Assembly (NCBI RefSeq): GCF_003129485.1
Contig: NZ_QFFG01000002.1
Coordinates: 434,001-498,000, forward strand
Origin: Polaribacter aquimarinus
Lineage (GTDB): Bacteria > Bacteroidota > Bacteroidia > Flavobacteriales > Flavobacteriaceae
Reading direction: 5' to 3'
Length of the DNA stretch: 64,000 nt
Of this stretch, positions 17,969 to 26,882 are shown one piece after another; the first letter of the stretch is position 1; every line of letters starts with the position of its first letter. The position numbers and the translations under genes are program-made. Below the pieces are notes generated by a model. It saw nothing but the letters and a program-made list of their open reading frames with translations, did no database searches and had not been told where the DNA came from.

Positions 17969-18081
17969 ATTTGATCATTTTTTTTTGTCATTTTATAAAC
18001 CAAATACCCAAAACCAACTACAAAGTGTAAAATAATTATTACAGCTACTATATATAAAGTTGTATTAGAATTATCATTCAT
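17965..18081 (-). CDS. 38-aa single-span membrane protein
   Basis: ATG at 18081 to TAA at 17965. The sequence is a short Asn/Thr-rich N-terminus, one hydrophobic helix (about residues 9-29, with LHFVVGFGYLVYKM) and a Lys-rich tail, the pattern of a real membrane miniprotein. It overlaps the ElaA-like stop by four bases in convergent orientation. I recall similar uncharacterised miniproteins in flavobacteria, but this was not checked. Confidence 0.5.
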   Translation of the reverse strand: MNDNSNTTLYIVAVIIILHFVVGFGYLVYKMTKKNDQI

Positions 18082-18147
18082 AATTCAAAATTAGAAAGAT
18101 AATTTTTCTTTTTTTGTAATAAAAGTTACACTCTTTAGTTAATAATT

Positions 18148-19035
18148 TTAAGCTTCTTTAGAACCAAAAATTTTCTTTTTAAATATAGAAAAAGCGCCTA
18201 CAACCGCAATAGCTATAACTTTCCAAAATTTTAAAATTAAAGCAAAAAAACCAGCTTTTGCTAACACTTTTCCAGCAATTAAACCACCAATTCCATAAGC
18301 TGCAACTTTATCATATTCAGGGTTAAAATCAGCATAGGTATTTCCTTCAGTAAAAGAAACACTAGATAAAATATAATCTACATCTTTTTTAACTGTAGGT
18401 AAAACATCAATATCTCCAATAACATTTAAATTTAAATATCCTTCTTTACCTAAAACTCTAATATTATAATTTAGCGTGTTTTTATCATATCCTTCAAAAG
18501 ATAATTCTTTAGCCCAGTGTAATTTTTTTGTTTCAGCATCATAATAAGGTTCAGAAGCCCATCCAATTAAAAAAATAGATTCGTAACCAAGTTTTTTACG
18601 TTCTTCATTACCAACTTTAGTATCTTGTTGCATTTCATCTAAAAGATCATCATAATCTAAATCTTTCGCATCTTCATCACTAATATATCCTTCATCAGAA
18701 TAAGTGATTTCTACTGCGTAAGTAAAATCTTCACTTAAAGGAGACATATTTTTTGGAAATAATAAACCTAAACATTCAGAAGGTGGATTTCCCCATAAAT
18801 CTGATAAAACAAATGCACTTTGTTTAGGTCCAAGATATTTATAACCTTCTGGTACATTTAATTCTGCAATACCATTTTGAAGGGTTATTTTACCATATTT
18901 ATAATTAAAAGAAGCTTCAATACTATCAAACTTTTTTTTCAAAATTTCTTTTTGCTCTAAAGTCATTTGCTCATTTTCTTGAGAAAAGGCAAATAAAGGA
19001 ACTAGAAAGAAACTTAAAAGGAGTAATTTTTTCAT
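18148..19035 (-). CDS. DUF2167 membrane protein
   Basis: 295 residues from the ATG at 19035, which begins a normal signal peptide (MKKLLLLSFFLVPLFAFSQ). A longer frame from 19107 would place 24 polar residues ahead of it. The mature domain contains the DUF2167 pattern LNVPEGYKYLGPKQSAFVLS followed by WGNPP, then WASEPYYDAETKKLHWAKEL. A C-terminal pair of hydrophobic helices precedes a basic tail. The family is membrane bound with no known function. It follows the pseudouridine synthase gene by 40 bases. Confidence 0.85.
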   Translation of the reverse strand: MKKLLLLSFFLVPLFAFSQENEQMTLEQKEILKKKFDSIEASFNYKYGKITLQNGIAELNVPEGYKYLGPKQSAFVLSDLWGNPPSECLGLLFPKNMSPLSEDFTYAVEITYSDEGYISDEDAKDLDYDDLLDEMQQDTKVGNEERKKLGYESIFLIGWASEPYYDAETKKLHWAKELSFEGYDKNTLNYNIRVLGKEGYLNLNVIGDIDVLPTVKKDVDYILSSVSFTEGNTYADFNPEYDKVAAYGIGGLIAGKVLAKAGFFALILKFWKVIAIAVVGAFSIFKKKIFGSKEA

Positions 19036-19075
19036 AATAATTTTTTTTGATGGAACAAAAGTAAAAAAACGAATT

Positions 19076-19648
19076 TTAAAAAGATAATATTTCTTTAACT
19101 TCTCCAACTTTTAAAGTTCCTAAATTAACATTTCCAATTCTAATACGAATTAGTCTTAATGTTGGGTGTCCAATAGCAGAAGTCATTTTTCGAACTTGTC
19201 TAAACTTGCCCTCAGTTAAGGTTATAGAAATCCAAGAAGTAGGTCCATGTCTATCATCTCTAATTTTTTGAGTTCTTTTTGGAAAATTAGGTGTTTTAAT
19301 TATAGAAACTTTACATTTTTTTGTGATGTATTTTTTTCCATCAAAACCTATTTCCACACCATTTTTTAAAAGATCAACTTTATCTTGATTTATCTCACCA
19401 TTAACTTGTACATAATATTCTTTTTCAACATTACCTCTAGTTGTTATAAAGTCGCTTACTTTTCCATCTGTTGTTAATAATAACAAACCTTCAGATTTTA
19501 CATCCAGTCTGCCAATTGCCATGGTTTTTTTTGGAAAATCATACAATTCTCCTAATAATTTTTTCTTTCGTTTAGTTTGATTGTTAATAAACTGAGATAA
19601 GAACCCGTAAGGTTTATAAATGATAAAATGACGATGTTTTTCTATCAA
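19076..19648 (-). CDS. RsuA/RluE-type pseudouridine synthase
   Basis: 190 residues. It isomerises a uridine in rRNA to pseudouridine. The family signature GRLDVKSEGLLLLT at 46-59 holds the catalytic Asp49. GKFRQVRKMTSAIGHPTLRLIRIRIG near the C-terminus is typical of the RluE/RsuA branch. There is no N-terminal S4 domain, as in E. coli RluE (23S U2457). I infer RluE-like specificity from length and architecture only. It starts three bases after the preceding gene ends, so the two are cotranscribed. Confidence 0.88.
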   Translation of the reverse strand: MIEKHRHFIIYKPYGFLSQFINNQTKRKKKLLGELYDFPKKTMAIGRLDVKSEGLLLLTTDGKVSDFITTRGNVEKEYYVQVNGEINQDKVDLLKNGVEIGFDGKKYITKKCKVSIIKTPNFPKRTQKIRDDRHGPTSWISITLTEGKFRQVRKMTSAIGHPTLRLIRIRIGNVNLGTLKVGEVKEILSF

Positions 19649-19650
19649 AA

Positions 19651-20442
19651 CTACATCAATTTTATTGCTACTGAAAACATATTTTTTCCTTTTGATAAAG
19701 ACATGTTTTCTTCAGAAAATTTTTGATTTGTATAAGAAGTATATTGTGTAATAGGTTCTATACAAACCATATTATCTACTTCTGTCCAAAGCATAAAATT
19801 ATTAAAACCTATTGTAGAAATTTTCACATCTTTTTTATCGCTATTTTTTAGTAAAATAGCATTGGAATTTAATATTGGAAATGCATTTGAACCAGCTTTA
19901 TAAACATCTTCTAAATTGTGTTCTGTACCTTTAGAAATAAAAGTTTCTTTACCAGAATTAGATAATAAAAAAGCAGGATGATAACCCAACATAAACGGCA
20001 TTCCTTTTTCAGAATTGATGATGAACTCAATTGTGAGAACATTATTTTTTAAAGTAAAAGTTTTTTCGAAAGTAAAATTAAAAGGCCAATTCAAAAATTC
20101 TTCCGAAGATTTTTCTGGATATTTACTGTTTTTAACAAGTGTATTCTTTTTGTATCTTTTGATAAATCTAGCAGAAGTTTCATTAGAATAATTAAGAACG
20201 TATTCTAATTCTCTTAGTAAACCATGTTGATCTTGAATTGCATCTCCGTTTTTGGTATGAACTACATAATTATTTTTAGAAACAGGACCAATGATAGGAA
20301 ACATTTCATCGTCAGATTTTCGCCAACCTTTATTTCCTTTTTGATGAATATATTCGGTATCATATACCCTAAAACTAATAAGTTCACCTTTATCAATAAT
20401 AACAATACTGTTTAAATTTTTAATAGAAACTTTAGAACTCAT
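19651..20442 (-). CDS. Aldose 1-epimerase family protein (LacX-like)
   Basis: 263 residues. The sequence follows the galactose-mutarotase-like beta-sandwich: FRVYDTEYIHQ early on, WRKSDDEMFPIIGPVS around 41-55, GYHPAFLL near 155 (the conserved His) and CIEPITQYT near the C-terminus. The LacX/YeaD-like subgroup acts on sugars or sugar phosphates as 1-epimerase; the substrate is unknown here. It leads the three-gene minus-strand group and is divergent from recA. Confidence 0.85.
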   Translation of the reverse strand: MSSKVSIKNLNSIVIIDKGELISFRVYDTEYIHQKGNKGWRKSDDEMFPIIGPVSKNNYVVHTKNGDAIQDQHGLLRELEYVLNYSNETSARFIKRYKKNTLVKNSKYPEKSSEEFLNWPFNFTFEKTFTLKNNVLTIEFIINSEKGMPFMLGYHPAFLLSNSGKETFISKGTEHNLEDVYKAGSNAFPILNSNAILLKNSDKKDVKISTIGFNNFMLWTEVDNMVCIEPITQYTSYTNQKFSEENMSLSKGKNMFSVAIKLM

Positions 20443-20557
20443 CTTAAGATTTAATTTGTGTAAAAATACTATAAAAATGAAATTAAAATATTAGGATTTT
20501 AAAAGTAGTTTTTTGTAACTTGTCTCACTTTAAAAAATAAAAAACTCAGCACGATTT

Positions 20558-21565
20558 ATGGCGACAGATAAAGAAAAGCAAGCCAAATTAAAAGCCTTAC
20601 AACTTACTTTAGATAAGTTAGATAAAACTTACGGTAAAGGTTCTGTAATGAAATTAGGAGATGTGGTTACAGAAGATGTAGATGCAATTTCATCTGGTTC
20701 TTTAGGGTTAGATTTAGCTTTAGGAGTTGGAGGTTACCCAAGAGGAAGAGTAATTGAAATTTACGGACCAGAATCTTCGGGTAAAACAACCTTAACAATT
20801 CATGCCATTGCAGAAGCTCAAAAAGCAGGAGGAATTGCAGCTTTTATAGATGCAGAACACGCTTTTGATAAGTTTTATGCAGAAAACTTAGGAGTAGATG
20901 TTGATAATTTAATCATTTCTCAACCAGACCATGGAGAGCAAGCATTAGAAATTGCAGATAACTTAATTCGTTCTGGAGCAATAGATATTGTTGTTATTGA
21001 TTCTGTTGCCGCATTAACTCCAAAATCTGAAATTGAAGGAGAAATGGGAGATTCGAAAATGGGTCTTCATGCTCGTTTAATGTCTCAAGCATTACGAAAA
21101 CTAACGGGTACTATTTCTAAAACGAATTGTACGGTTATTTTTATCAACCAATTAAGAGAAAAAATTGGAGTGATGTTTGGAAATCCAGAAACAACAACCG
21201 GAGGAAACGCATTAAAGTTTTATGCTTCAGTTCGTTTAGACATCAGAAGAAGAACCCAAATTAAAGACGGAGACAGGGTTATTGGAAACTCTACTAAAGT
21301 TAAAATTGTAAAAAACAAAGTTGCACCACCTTTTCAAATTGCAGAATTTGATATTATGTATGGACAAGGAATTTCTAAAGTTGGAGAGATTTTAGATATT
21401 GGTGTAGAATTAGGGATTGTAAAGAAAAGTGGTTCTTGGTTTAGTTACGGAGAAACCAAATTAGGTCAAGGTAGAGATGCTGTAAAAGGACTTATAAAAG
21501 ACAATCCTGAGTTAATGGAAGAACTAGAAGGTAAAATAAAAGATGCTATTGAAAATCAAGAATAA
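20558..21565 (+). CDS. recA: Recombinase RecA
   Basis: 335 residues, full length. This ATP-dependent strand-exchange protein acts in homologous recombination and SOS signalling. Walker A is GPESSGKT at 70-77. The loop-L2 region [20 protein letters not shown] and the DNA-binding C-terminal domain are conserved. It is monocistronic: a strong terminator follows. No canonical LexA box was noticed in the short upstream region. Confidence 0.98.
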   Translation: MATDKEKQAKLKALQLTLDKLDKTYGKGSVMKLGDVVTEDVDAISSGSLGLDLALGVGGYPRGRVIEIYGPESSGKTTLTIHAIAEAQKAGGIAAFIDAEHAFDKFYAENLGVDVDNLIISQPDHGEQALEIADNLIRSGAIDIVVIDSVAALTPKSEIEGEMGDSKMGLHARLMSQALRKLTGTISKTNCTVIFINQLREKIGVMFGNPETTTGGNALKFYASVRLDIRRRTQIKDGDRVIGNSTKVKIVKNKVAPPFQIAEFDIMYGQGISKVGEILDIGVELGIVKKSGSWFSYGETKLGQGRDAVKGLIKDNPELMEELEGKIKDAIENQE

Positions 21566-21594
21566 GTTTTAAAAGTTCTAACTATTATTATTAA

Positions 21595-21629
21595 CTGCCA
21601 TAGAAGTAATCAATCTATGGCAGTTTTTT
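21595..21629 (+). terminator. Rho-independent terminator after recA
   Basis: The stem CTGCCATAG ... CTATGGCAG has a 12-base loop and is followed by six T residues. Confidence 0.85.
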
Positions 21630-21714
21630 GTTTTCAAAAAGAACATATAATTTAAGATTTGTGTAAATTTTATGTTTTTTTATCAAACCAAGAATTCTTT
21701 TATAATTTAGATGA

Positions 21715-22251
21715 ATGATAAGGTTAACAAAACAAATAAGTTTAAAAGAAATAAAAGCTGAAGACCACAAAAGGCTGTATCTTTTAATGAAAGAAATTTA
21801 CCCTATAGCTTATAATCATTTTTGGAATGATGACGGAGATTGGTATGTAAAAACTCAATATGCTAAAGAAAATATTTTAAAAGAATTATCTCAACAAAAT
21901 GCAGAGTATTATTTTATTCTATTTAATGATGAAGTTGTAGGTAATTTTAGAATAATTTGGGATGAAAAATTAGAAGGTATGTTGGTAGAAAAACAGGTAA
22001 AATTACATCGTATTTATTTACATCAAAAAATACAAGGAAAAGGAGTTGGAAAAAGACTTCTTACTTGGTTAGAAAAAAAAGCACATCAAAAAGAATACTC
22101 AATTGTTTGGTTAGATGCTATGGACGAGCAACCACAAGCATTTCAGTTTTATAAAAAACAAGGGTATAGATATTTTTCTCATAGTTTTCTTCCTTACAAA
22201 TTATTACTTGATAAGTTTAGAAAAATGAGTCAGGTTTATAAAAACATTTAA
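21715..22251 (+). CDS. GNAT family acetyltransferase
   Basis: 178 residues. The acetyl-CoA-binding motif A is HRIYLHQKIQGKGVGKRLL (about 98-116), followed by WLDAMDEQPQAFQFYKKQGY, the usual motif B with an aromatic pair. The substrate is unknown. An ATG four bases earlier is in another frame and leads to a short ORF only. It is convergent with the mini-PspC gene, whose stop lies three bases away. Confidence 0.85.
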   Translation: MIRLTKQISLKEIKAEDHKRLYLLMKEIYPIAYNHFWNDDGDWYVKTQYAKENILKELSQQNAEYYFILFNDEVVGNFRIIWDEKLEGMLVEKQVKLHRIYLHQKIQGKGVGKRLLTWLEKKAHQKEYSIVWLDAMDEQPQAFQFYKKQGYRYFSHSFLPYKLLLDKFRKMSQVYKNI

Positions 22252-22253
22252 AT

Positions 22254-22406
22254 TTATTCCTTAGACAATATTTTTACCAACCAAAGAATTAAATAAGCTC
22301 CAATACCAAAACCACCTAATAAAACCATTAAAACAAATAATATTCTTATATTTTTTGTGGTAAAATTTGTTTTGGTGCTTAACCATTCGCAAACTCCTAA
22401 AATCAT
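22254..22406 (-). CDS. 50-aa PspC-like membrane protein
   Basis: ATG at 22406 to TAA at 22254. The sequence resembles a minimal PspC domain: a short amphipathic start with GVCEWLS, the segment TKNIRILFVLMVLLGG, then GFGIGAYLILWLV, the pattern of the PspC transmembrane helix. In larger proteins this domain belongs to phage-shock membrane-stress systems. It lies just upstream of dut on the same strand but is transcribed after it. Confidence 0.65.
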   Translation of the reverse strand: MILGVCEWLSTKTNFTTKNIRILFVLMVLLGGFGIGAYLILWLVKILSKE

Positions 22407-22436
22407 ATTTTTAAATTTTTATTATTAATAATTTGT

Positions 22437-22868
22437 TTAAACTCCGGTACTTCCAAAACCACCTGTTCCACGTTCTGTTTCAGATAGAGTTTCTACTTCT
22501 TTCCAATTTATTCTCTCGTGTTTAGCAACAACTAATTGTGCAATTCTTTCTCCATCATTTACAATAAAATCTTCATTAGATAAATTCACTAAAATAACTC
22601 CAATTTCGCCTCGATAATCTGCGTCTACGGTTCCTGGAGAATTTAAAACGGTAATTCCTTTTTTTGCAGCCAAACCACTTCTAGGTCTTACTTGAGCTTC
22701 AAAACCATCAGGTAAAGCTATAAACAACCCTGTTTTTACAATAGCTCTTTCTAATGGTTTTAATGTGATAGCTGTATCGATATTTGCTCTTAAATCCATT
22801 CCTGCTGCACTACCAGTTTCGTAATTAGGAGTTGCGTGTTTTGATTTATTAATTATTTGTACGTTCAT
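22437..22868 (-). CDS. dut: dUTP diphosphatase
   Basis: 143 residues. It hydrolyses dUTP to dUMP and PPi, limiting uracil in DNA. The five trimeric-dUTPase motifs are visible: AAGMDLRA (21-28), [11 protein letters not shown] (about 60-71), [15 protein letters not shown] (about 79-93), ERIAQLVV (about 105) and the flexible C-terminal [10 protein letters not shown]. It follows the esterase gene on the same strand with a six-base gap. Confidence 0.96.
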   Translation of the reverse strand: MNVQIINKSKHATPNYETGSAAGMDLRANIDTAITLKPLERAIVKTGLFIALPDGFEAQVRPRSGLAAKKGITVLNSPGTVDADYRGEIGVILVNLSNEDFIVNDGERIAQLVVAKHERINWKEVETLSETERGTGGFGSTGV

Positions 22869-22874
22869 GGTTTA

Positions 22875-23741
22875 TTAATTATATAAAAATGTAATAACTT
22901 CTAGAAATTCCGATTTCCAAAAAGCTTCGTTATGTTCTCCCTTTGGAACAATTTTTTTTACGATATTTTCTTTAGGAAACCCTGTTTCTATTAATAAATT
23001 GAATATATTTTTAGTATCGGGTACCATAGAGTCACCTTCTTTTCCGCCAACTAATAAAAAAAGTTTGGTGTTTTGTTGATTTCCATTTTCTTTGACAAAA
23101 TCAATTACATTGTCAGAAAACCAGAAAGAAGTAGAAAGAGCACCAATATTTCCAAAAATATCAGGGTATTTTAAACCGCCATAAAATGAGATTAATCCAC
23201 CTAGAGAACTACCAATAATAGCTGTGTTTTTTGCATCAGTTTTAGTTCTATAATTTGCATCAATAAAAGGTTTGAGTTCTTTGGCTAAAAAATCAACATA
23301 AATTGCTCCTTTTCCTCCTCCATATTTTTTGTGTTTCCAAGGTGTGTATTCTTCAATTCTTTTTTCTCCCCCATTTTCAACCCCAACAACAATAAAACTA
23401 TTTCCTGTTTTTTTATAATGTTCATTTAAGGTTTCATCAACACCCCATTCGCCAACAAAAGAAGTAACATTGTCAAATAAATTTTGAGCATCTTGCATAT
23501 AAATTACAGAATAATTCTCTTTTGAAGATTGATAGTTTGGAGGTAAATACACCCAAATTTTATGAGAAATATCGTTTAAATCTTTAATTATAAACTCTTT
23601 TTTTAAAATAGAAACGTTTATTGCTTTTGTCGATTTTTTTTCTTCTTTTTTAGGTTGAGTTGTGTTTTTTGTAGTTGATTTTTCTTTGCAAGAAAAAACT
23701 ATCAAAAAAAGTAAAAAAGATAAAAGAATTATTTTTTTCAT
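22875..23741 (-). CDS. Secreted esterase lipoprotein (Fes/IroE-like)
   Basis: 288 residues from the ATG at 23741; a longer frame from 23762 is less likely because the signal begins at MKKIILLSF. A lipobox (IVFSC) gives a lipid-anchored protein. The alpha/beta hydrolase has the nucleophile elbow GSSLGG and the expected late acidic and His residues (GEHNEAFW). It belongs to the PF00756 esterase group (enterochelin-esterase-like/feruloyl-esterase type). The natural substrate is not determined. It is followed by dut. Confidence 0.85.
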   Translation of the reverse strand: MKKIILLSFLLFLIVFSCKEKSTTKNTTQPKKEEKKSTKAINVSILKKEFIIKDLNDISHKIWVYLPPNYQSSKENYSVIYMQDAQNLFDNVTSFVGEWGVDETLNEHYKKTGNSFIVVGVENGGEKRIEEYTPWKHKKYGGGKGAIYVDFLAKELKPFIDANYRTKTDAKNTAIIGSSLGGLISFYGGLKYPDIFGNIGALSTSFWFSDNVIDFVKENGNQQNTKLFLLVGGKEGDSMVPDTKNIFNLLIETGFPKENIVKKIVPKGEHNEAFWKSEFLEVITFLYN

Positions 23742-23809
23742 AAACAAGCTTATATACATCACAAATATAATAATTCAAATAAGCATTCATTAAAAGATAG
23801 TAATTTTAT

Positions 23810-23817
23810 TACTTTTG
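23810..23817 (+). promoter_or_regulatory. -7 box that fixes the gpsA start
   Basis: TACTTTTG fits TAnnTTTG. An in-frame TTG at 23815 falls inside this box, so it cannot be the start. This supports ATG 23836 (or 23839) with a short leader. Confidence 0.5.
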
Positions 23818-23835
23818 AAACAGTTAAATGAATGT

Positions 23836-24834
23836 ATGATGAACGAACAAAATAAAATAGCGGTTTTAGGAGGAGGAAGTTGGGCAACAGCCATTGTAAA
23901 AATGCTATCAGAAAATTTAGAGACAGTAGGTTGGTATATGCGCAATGAACAAGCCATAGAACATATTAAAGAAAATGAACATAACCCAAATTATTTACGT
24001 TCTGCAGAATTAAATGCTGAACAATTAGATTTATCCTCAGATATAAATACGACCGTAGCTAATTATGATGTTTTAATTTTTGCAATTCCGTCTGCTTTTT
24101 TGATGAAAGAAATGGAAAAGTTGTCGATTTCTTTAAATGATAAAATTATTTTTTCAGCAATTAAAGGTATTGTGCCAGAAACAGGTTTAATTATTGGAGA
24201 GCATTTTAACCAAGTTCATAATATTCCACTAGAAAATATCGGAGTAATCACAGGACCGTGTCATGCAGAAGAGGTTGCCATGGAGCGCTTATCTTACTTA
24301 ACGATTGCTTGTCAAGATGAAACAAAAGCTTCTTTTGTTGGCACCTCTTTAGAAAGTTGGTATATCAAAACAAAAATATCTGATGATATTATTGGAACAG
24401 AATATGCAGCAATGTTAAAAAATATCTATGCCATTGCTGCAGGTATAGCGCATGGCTTGGGTTACGGAGACAATTTCCAGTCTGTATTAATGAGTAATGC
24501 CATTCGTGAAATGAAACGTTTTATAAAAAAAGTACATAAAATGAAACGAAACATTAACAATTCTGCTTATTTAGGAGATTTATTAGTTACAGGATACTCT
24601 ATTTTTAGTAGAAATAGACAATTTGGAAACATGGTCGGTAAGGGCTACACCGTAAAGTCCGCTCAAATTGAAATGAGTATGATTGCAGAAGGGTATTATG
24701 CAACTGAAAGCGCTTTTAAAATTAAGGAAAATAACGGAGCAAAAACCCCAATTATAGATACTGTTTACGGTATTTTGTACAAGAATAAAAATCCTAAAAA
24801 AGAATTTAAAAAATTGGCTGATAATTTAGATTAA
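23836..24834 (+). CDS. gpsA: Glycerol-3-phosphate dehydrogenase [NAD(P)+]
   Basis: 332 residues from ATG 23836 (Met at 23839 is also possible). It reduces dihydroxyacetone phosphate to sn-glycerol 3-phosphate for phospholipid synthesis. The N-terminal Rossmann motif is VLGGGSWATA. AIKGIVPETG, GPCHAEEVA, the catalytic-Lys region (KNIYAIAAGIAHGLGYGDN) and the C-terminal dimer region are all present. It pairs functionally with glpD at 30.4 kb, which runs the reverse reaction. Confidence 0.95.
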   Translation: MMNEQNKIAVLGGGSWATAIVKMLSENLETVGWYMRNEQAIEHIKENEHNPNYLRSAELNAEQLDLSSDINTTVANYDVLIFAIPSAFLMKEMEKLSISLNDKIIFSAIKGIVPETGLIIGEHFNQVHNIPLENIGVITGPCHAEEVAMERLSYLTIACQDETKASFVGTSLESWYIKTKISDDIIGTEYAAMLKNIYAIAAGIAHGLGYGDNFQSVLMSNAIREMKRFIKKVHKMKRNINNSAYLGDLLVTGYSIFSRNRQFGNMVGKGYTVKSAQIEMSMIAEGYYATESAFKIKENNGAKTPIIDTVYGILYKNKNPKKEFKKLADNLD

Positions 24835-24877
24835 TTGTTTAATTTTGAACATTGTTGTAATTTATTAAACAATTATT

Positions 24878-25537
24878 ATGAAAACAATACAAGAAGTTGT
24901 TGAAAGTACAATTAGAAAAACTCCATTTATTGAAGAAGCATTAAATGAAAAATTAATTAATGTTTCTTCCTTAGCAAGAATTATTTTACCTGAAGTATCA
25001 ACTGTTTTAAAAAAAGAAGTTAAAGTTGGTGCAGTAATGATGGCAATTAACAGATTGTCTCCTGCAAGTGAATTACGCATAAGAAAAAACATAAAAAAGC
25101 TAGCATTAGATCTAGGCGATGTTATAGTACGATCAGATTTATGCGATTTTACCTTTAAAAACACACCTTCGTTATTAAGGGAAATTGCGAAAATATTAAC
25201 AAAATCGTCAGAGAATTCAGATTATTTTTTAACGGTTTCTCAAGGAATTTTTGAAACAAATATTGTTACTAGTAAGAATTTAAGGCCGTATGTAGAAGAA
25301 ATTTTTGAACAAGAATCGCTTACACATAGTATGTTAGAGTTGGCATCCATTACTATAAAGTTGCCTCAAGAAAATTTAGAACAATCAGGTATTTACTATT
25401 TTATTTTAAAACAGTTAGCTTGGGCAGATATTCCGCTGCAAGAGATTATTTCTACTACTAATGAAATGACAATTGTAGTTAAAGAAGAAGACATCAATCA
25501 AACTTTTGCCATTTTAATGGATATGAAATTGAGTTAA
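24878..25537 (+). CDS. Conserved protein with ACT-like halves
   Basis: 219 residues. I do not recall a named family, although flavobacterial homologues are often labelled aspartate-kinase-like. The N-terminal ~100 residues have a conserved-looking stretch (VKVGAVMMAINRLSPASELR). The C-terminal half suggests an ACT-like beta-alpha-beta pattern (VSQGIFETNIVTSKNLRPYV; TIKLPQENLEQSGIYYFIL; TNEMTIVVKEEDINQTFAIL). No catalytic motif is visible. It starts 44 bases after gpsA. Confidence 0.6.
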   Translation: MKTIQEVVESTIRKTPFIEEALNEKLINVSSLARIILPEVSTVLKKEVKVGAVMMAINRLSPASELRIRKNIKKLALDLGDVIVRSDLCDFTFKNTPSLLREIAKILTKSSENSDYFLTVSQGIFETNIVTSKNLRPYVEEIFEQESLTHSMLELASITIKLPQENLEQSGIYYFILKQLAWADIPLQEIISTTNEMTIVVKEEDINQTFAILMDMKLS

Positions 25538-25584
25538 TTTTTTTCTAAAAGATTACACACTTTATTAAACAACCATAGCAATTC

Positions 25585-26847
25585 ATGGCTAAACAAGACC
25601 CTTATGCAGCATTAAGAATAAAAGAGTTTAATATTTTTTTATTTGTAAGATTTTTGTTGGTCTTTGGTTGGTCAATGCAATTTATTGTTATAGAATGGCA
25701 AGTCTATTCTATTACAAAAGACCCTTTATCTCTTGGAATTATTGGGTTAATGGAAATTATTCCAGCTTTTTCTATGGCTTTATTTGCAGGCCATATTGTA
25801 GATCGAAGAGAAAAACGCAATTTATTAGCACTATGTACAGCAGCATTTTCTATGATAAGTTTGGGGTTGTTTTTTTTAACATCAGATAGTATTGTGGGTA
25901 ATTGGTCTACAAAATCAATCTTATATTGCATTTATGCTTTAGTTTTTTTTGGCGGATTTTTACGCTCTTTTTTTGGCCCTACAATTTTCTCTTTAGTAGC
26001 ATTATTAGTTCCTAAAAAAATATACCATAATGCAGCAACCTGGAGTACAAGTACCTGGAAAACCGCATCTGTTTCTGGGGCGTTATTTGGAGGGTTTTTT
26101 ATTAGTTGGATTGGTGTAGATATGACACTTTGTTTGGTATTTGTTTTGGTAATTCTATCTCTGTTTTTTATGTTTTTTATCAAGAAAAAGCCAATTTTAA
26201 ATAAAAAAATAGGCGAACCGATTAAAGATAGTTTAAAAGCAGGAGTGCAATTTGTGTTTAAAACAAAAGAAATTTTAGGAGTCTTAACCTTAGATATGAT
26301 TGCAGTTTTATTTGGAGGAACTGTAGCTATTTTATCTGTTTTTGCACAAGATGTTTTAAAAGTTGGACCAGAAGGGTTTGGAATTTTAAACGCATCTATT
26401 TCTATTGGTAGTATTGTAACCATGTTTTTAACCACCTATATTCCTATTAATAAAAAAACAGGAAAAAAAATGTTGATTTCTGTCTTTATTTTCGGGTTAA
26501 GTATTATCGCTTTTGGTTTATCATCACTCTTTTGGGTGAGTGTTTTAGCACTCTTTATTAGTGGAGCAGCTGATGGAATATCAATGGTAATTCGTCAGAC
26601 AATTTTACAATTAAAAACCCCAGATGATATGCGAGGAAGAGTATCTTCTGTAAACTCCATGTTTGTAGGTTCTTCTAATGAATTAGGTGCTTTTGAAAGT
26701 GGTTTGGCTGCAAAACTTTTAGGCCCTGTAACTGCTGTTGTTTTTGGAGGAACCATGACGTTATTAACAGTAATTACCATAGGAGCTGTAAACCCTACGT
26801 TGAGAAACTTAGATTTAACAAAAGATATTGAAGAAAACGAGAAATAG
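25585..26847 (+). CDS. MFS transporter
   Basis: 420 residues with about 12 hydrophobic helices. The loop between TM2 and TM3 carries the MFS signature GHIVDRREKRN (about 67-77), and the second half repeats the pattern less clearly. The C-terminal part, with RQTILQLKTPDDMRGRVSSV, is typical of the MFS_3/Enterobactin-exporter (EntS)-like group, so a drug or siderophore efflux role is possible. The substrate is unknown. Confidence 0.85.
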   Translation: MAKQDPYAALRIKEFNIFLFVRFLLVFGWSMQFIVIEWQVYSITKDPLSLGIIGLMEIIPAFSMALFAGHIVDRREKRNLLALCTAAFSMISLGLFFLTSDSIVGNWSTKSILYCIYALVFFGGFLRSFFGPTIFSLVALLVPKKIYHNAATWSTSTWKTASVSGALFGGFFISWIGVDMTLCLVFVLVILSLFFMFFIKKKPILNKKIGEPIKDSLKAGVQFVFKTKEILGVLTLDMIAVLFGGTVAILSVFAQDVLKVGPEGFGILNASISIGSIVTMFLTTYIPINKKTGKKMLISVFIFGLSIIAFGLSSLFWVSVLALFISGAADGISMVIRQTILQLKTPDDMRGRVSSVNSMFVGSSNELGAFESGLAAKLLGPVTAVVFGGTMTLLTVITIGAVNPTLRNLDLTKDIEENEK

Positions 26848-26882
26848 GTATAATTTTTGATAAAACTAGTTAAACTTCTTAA

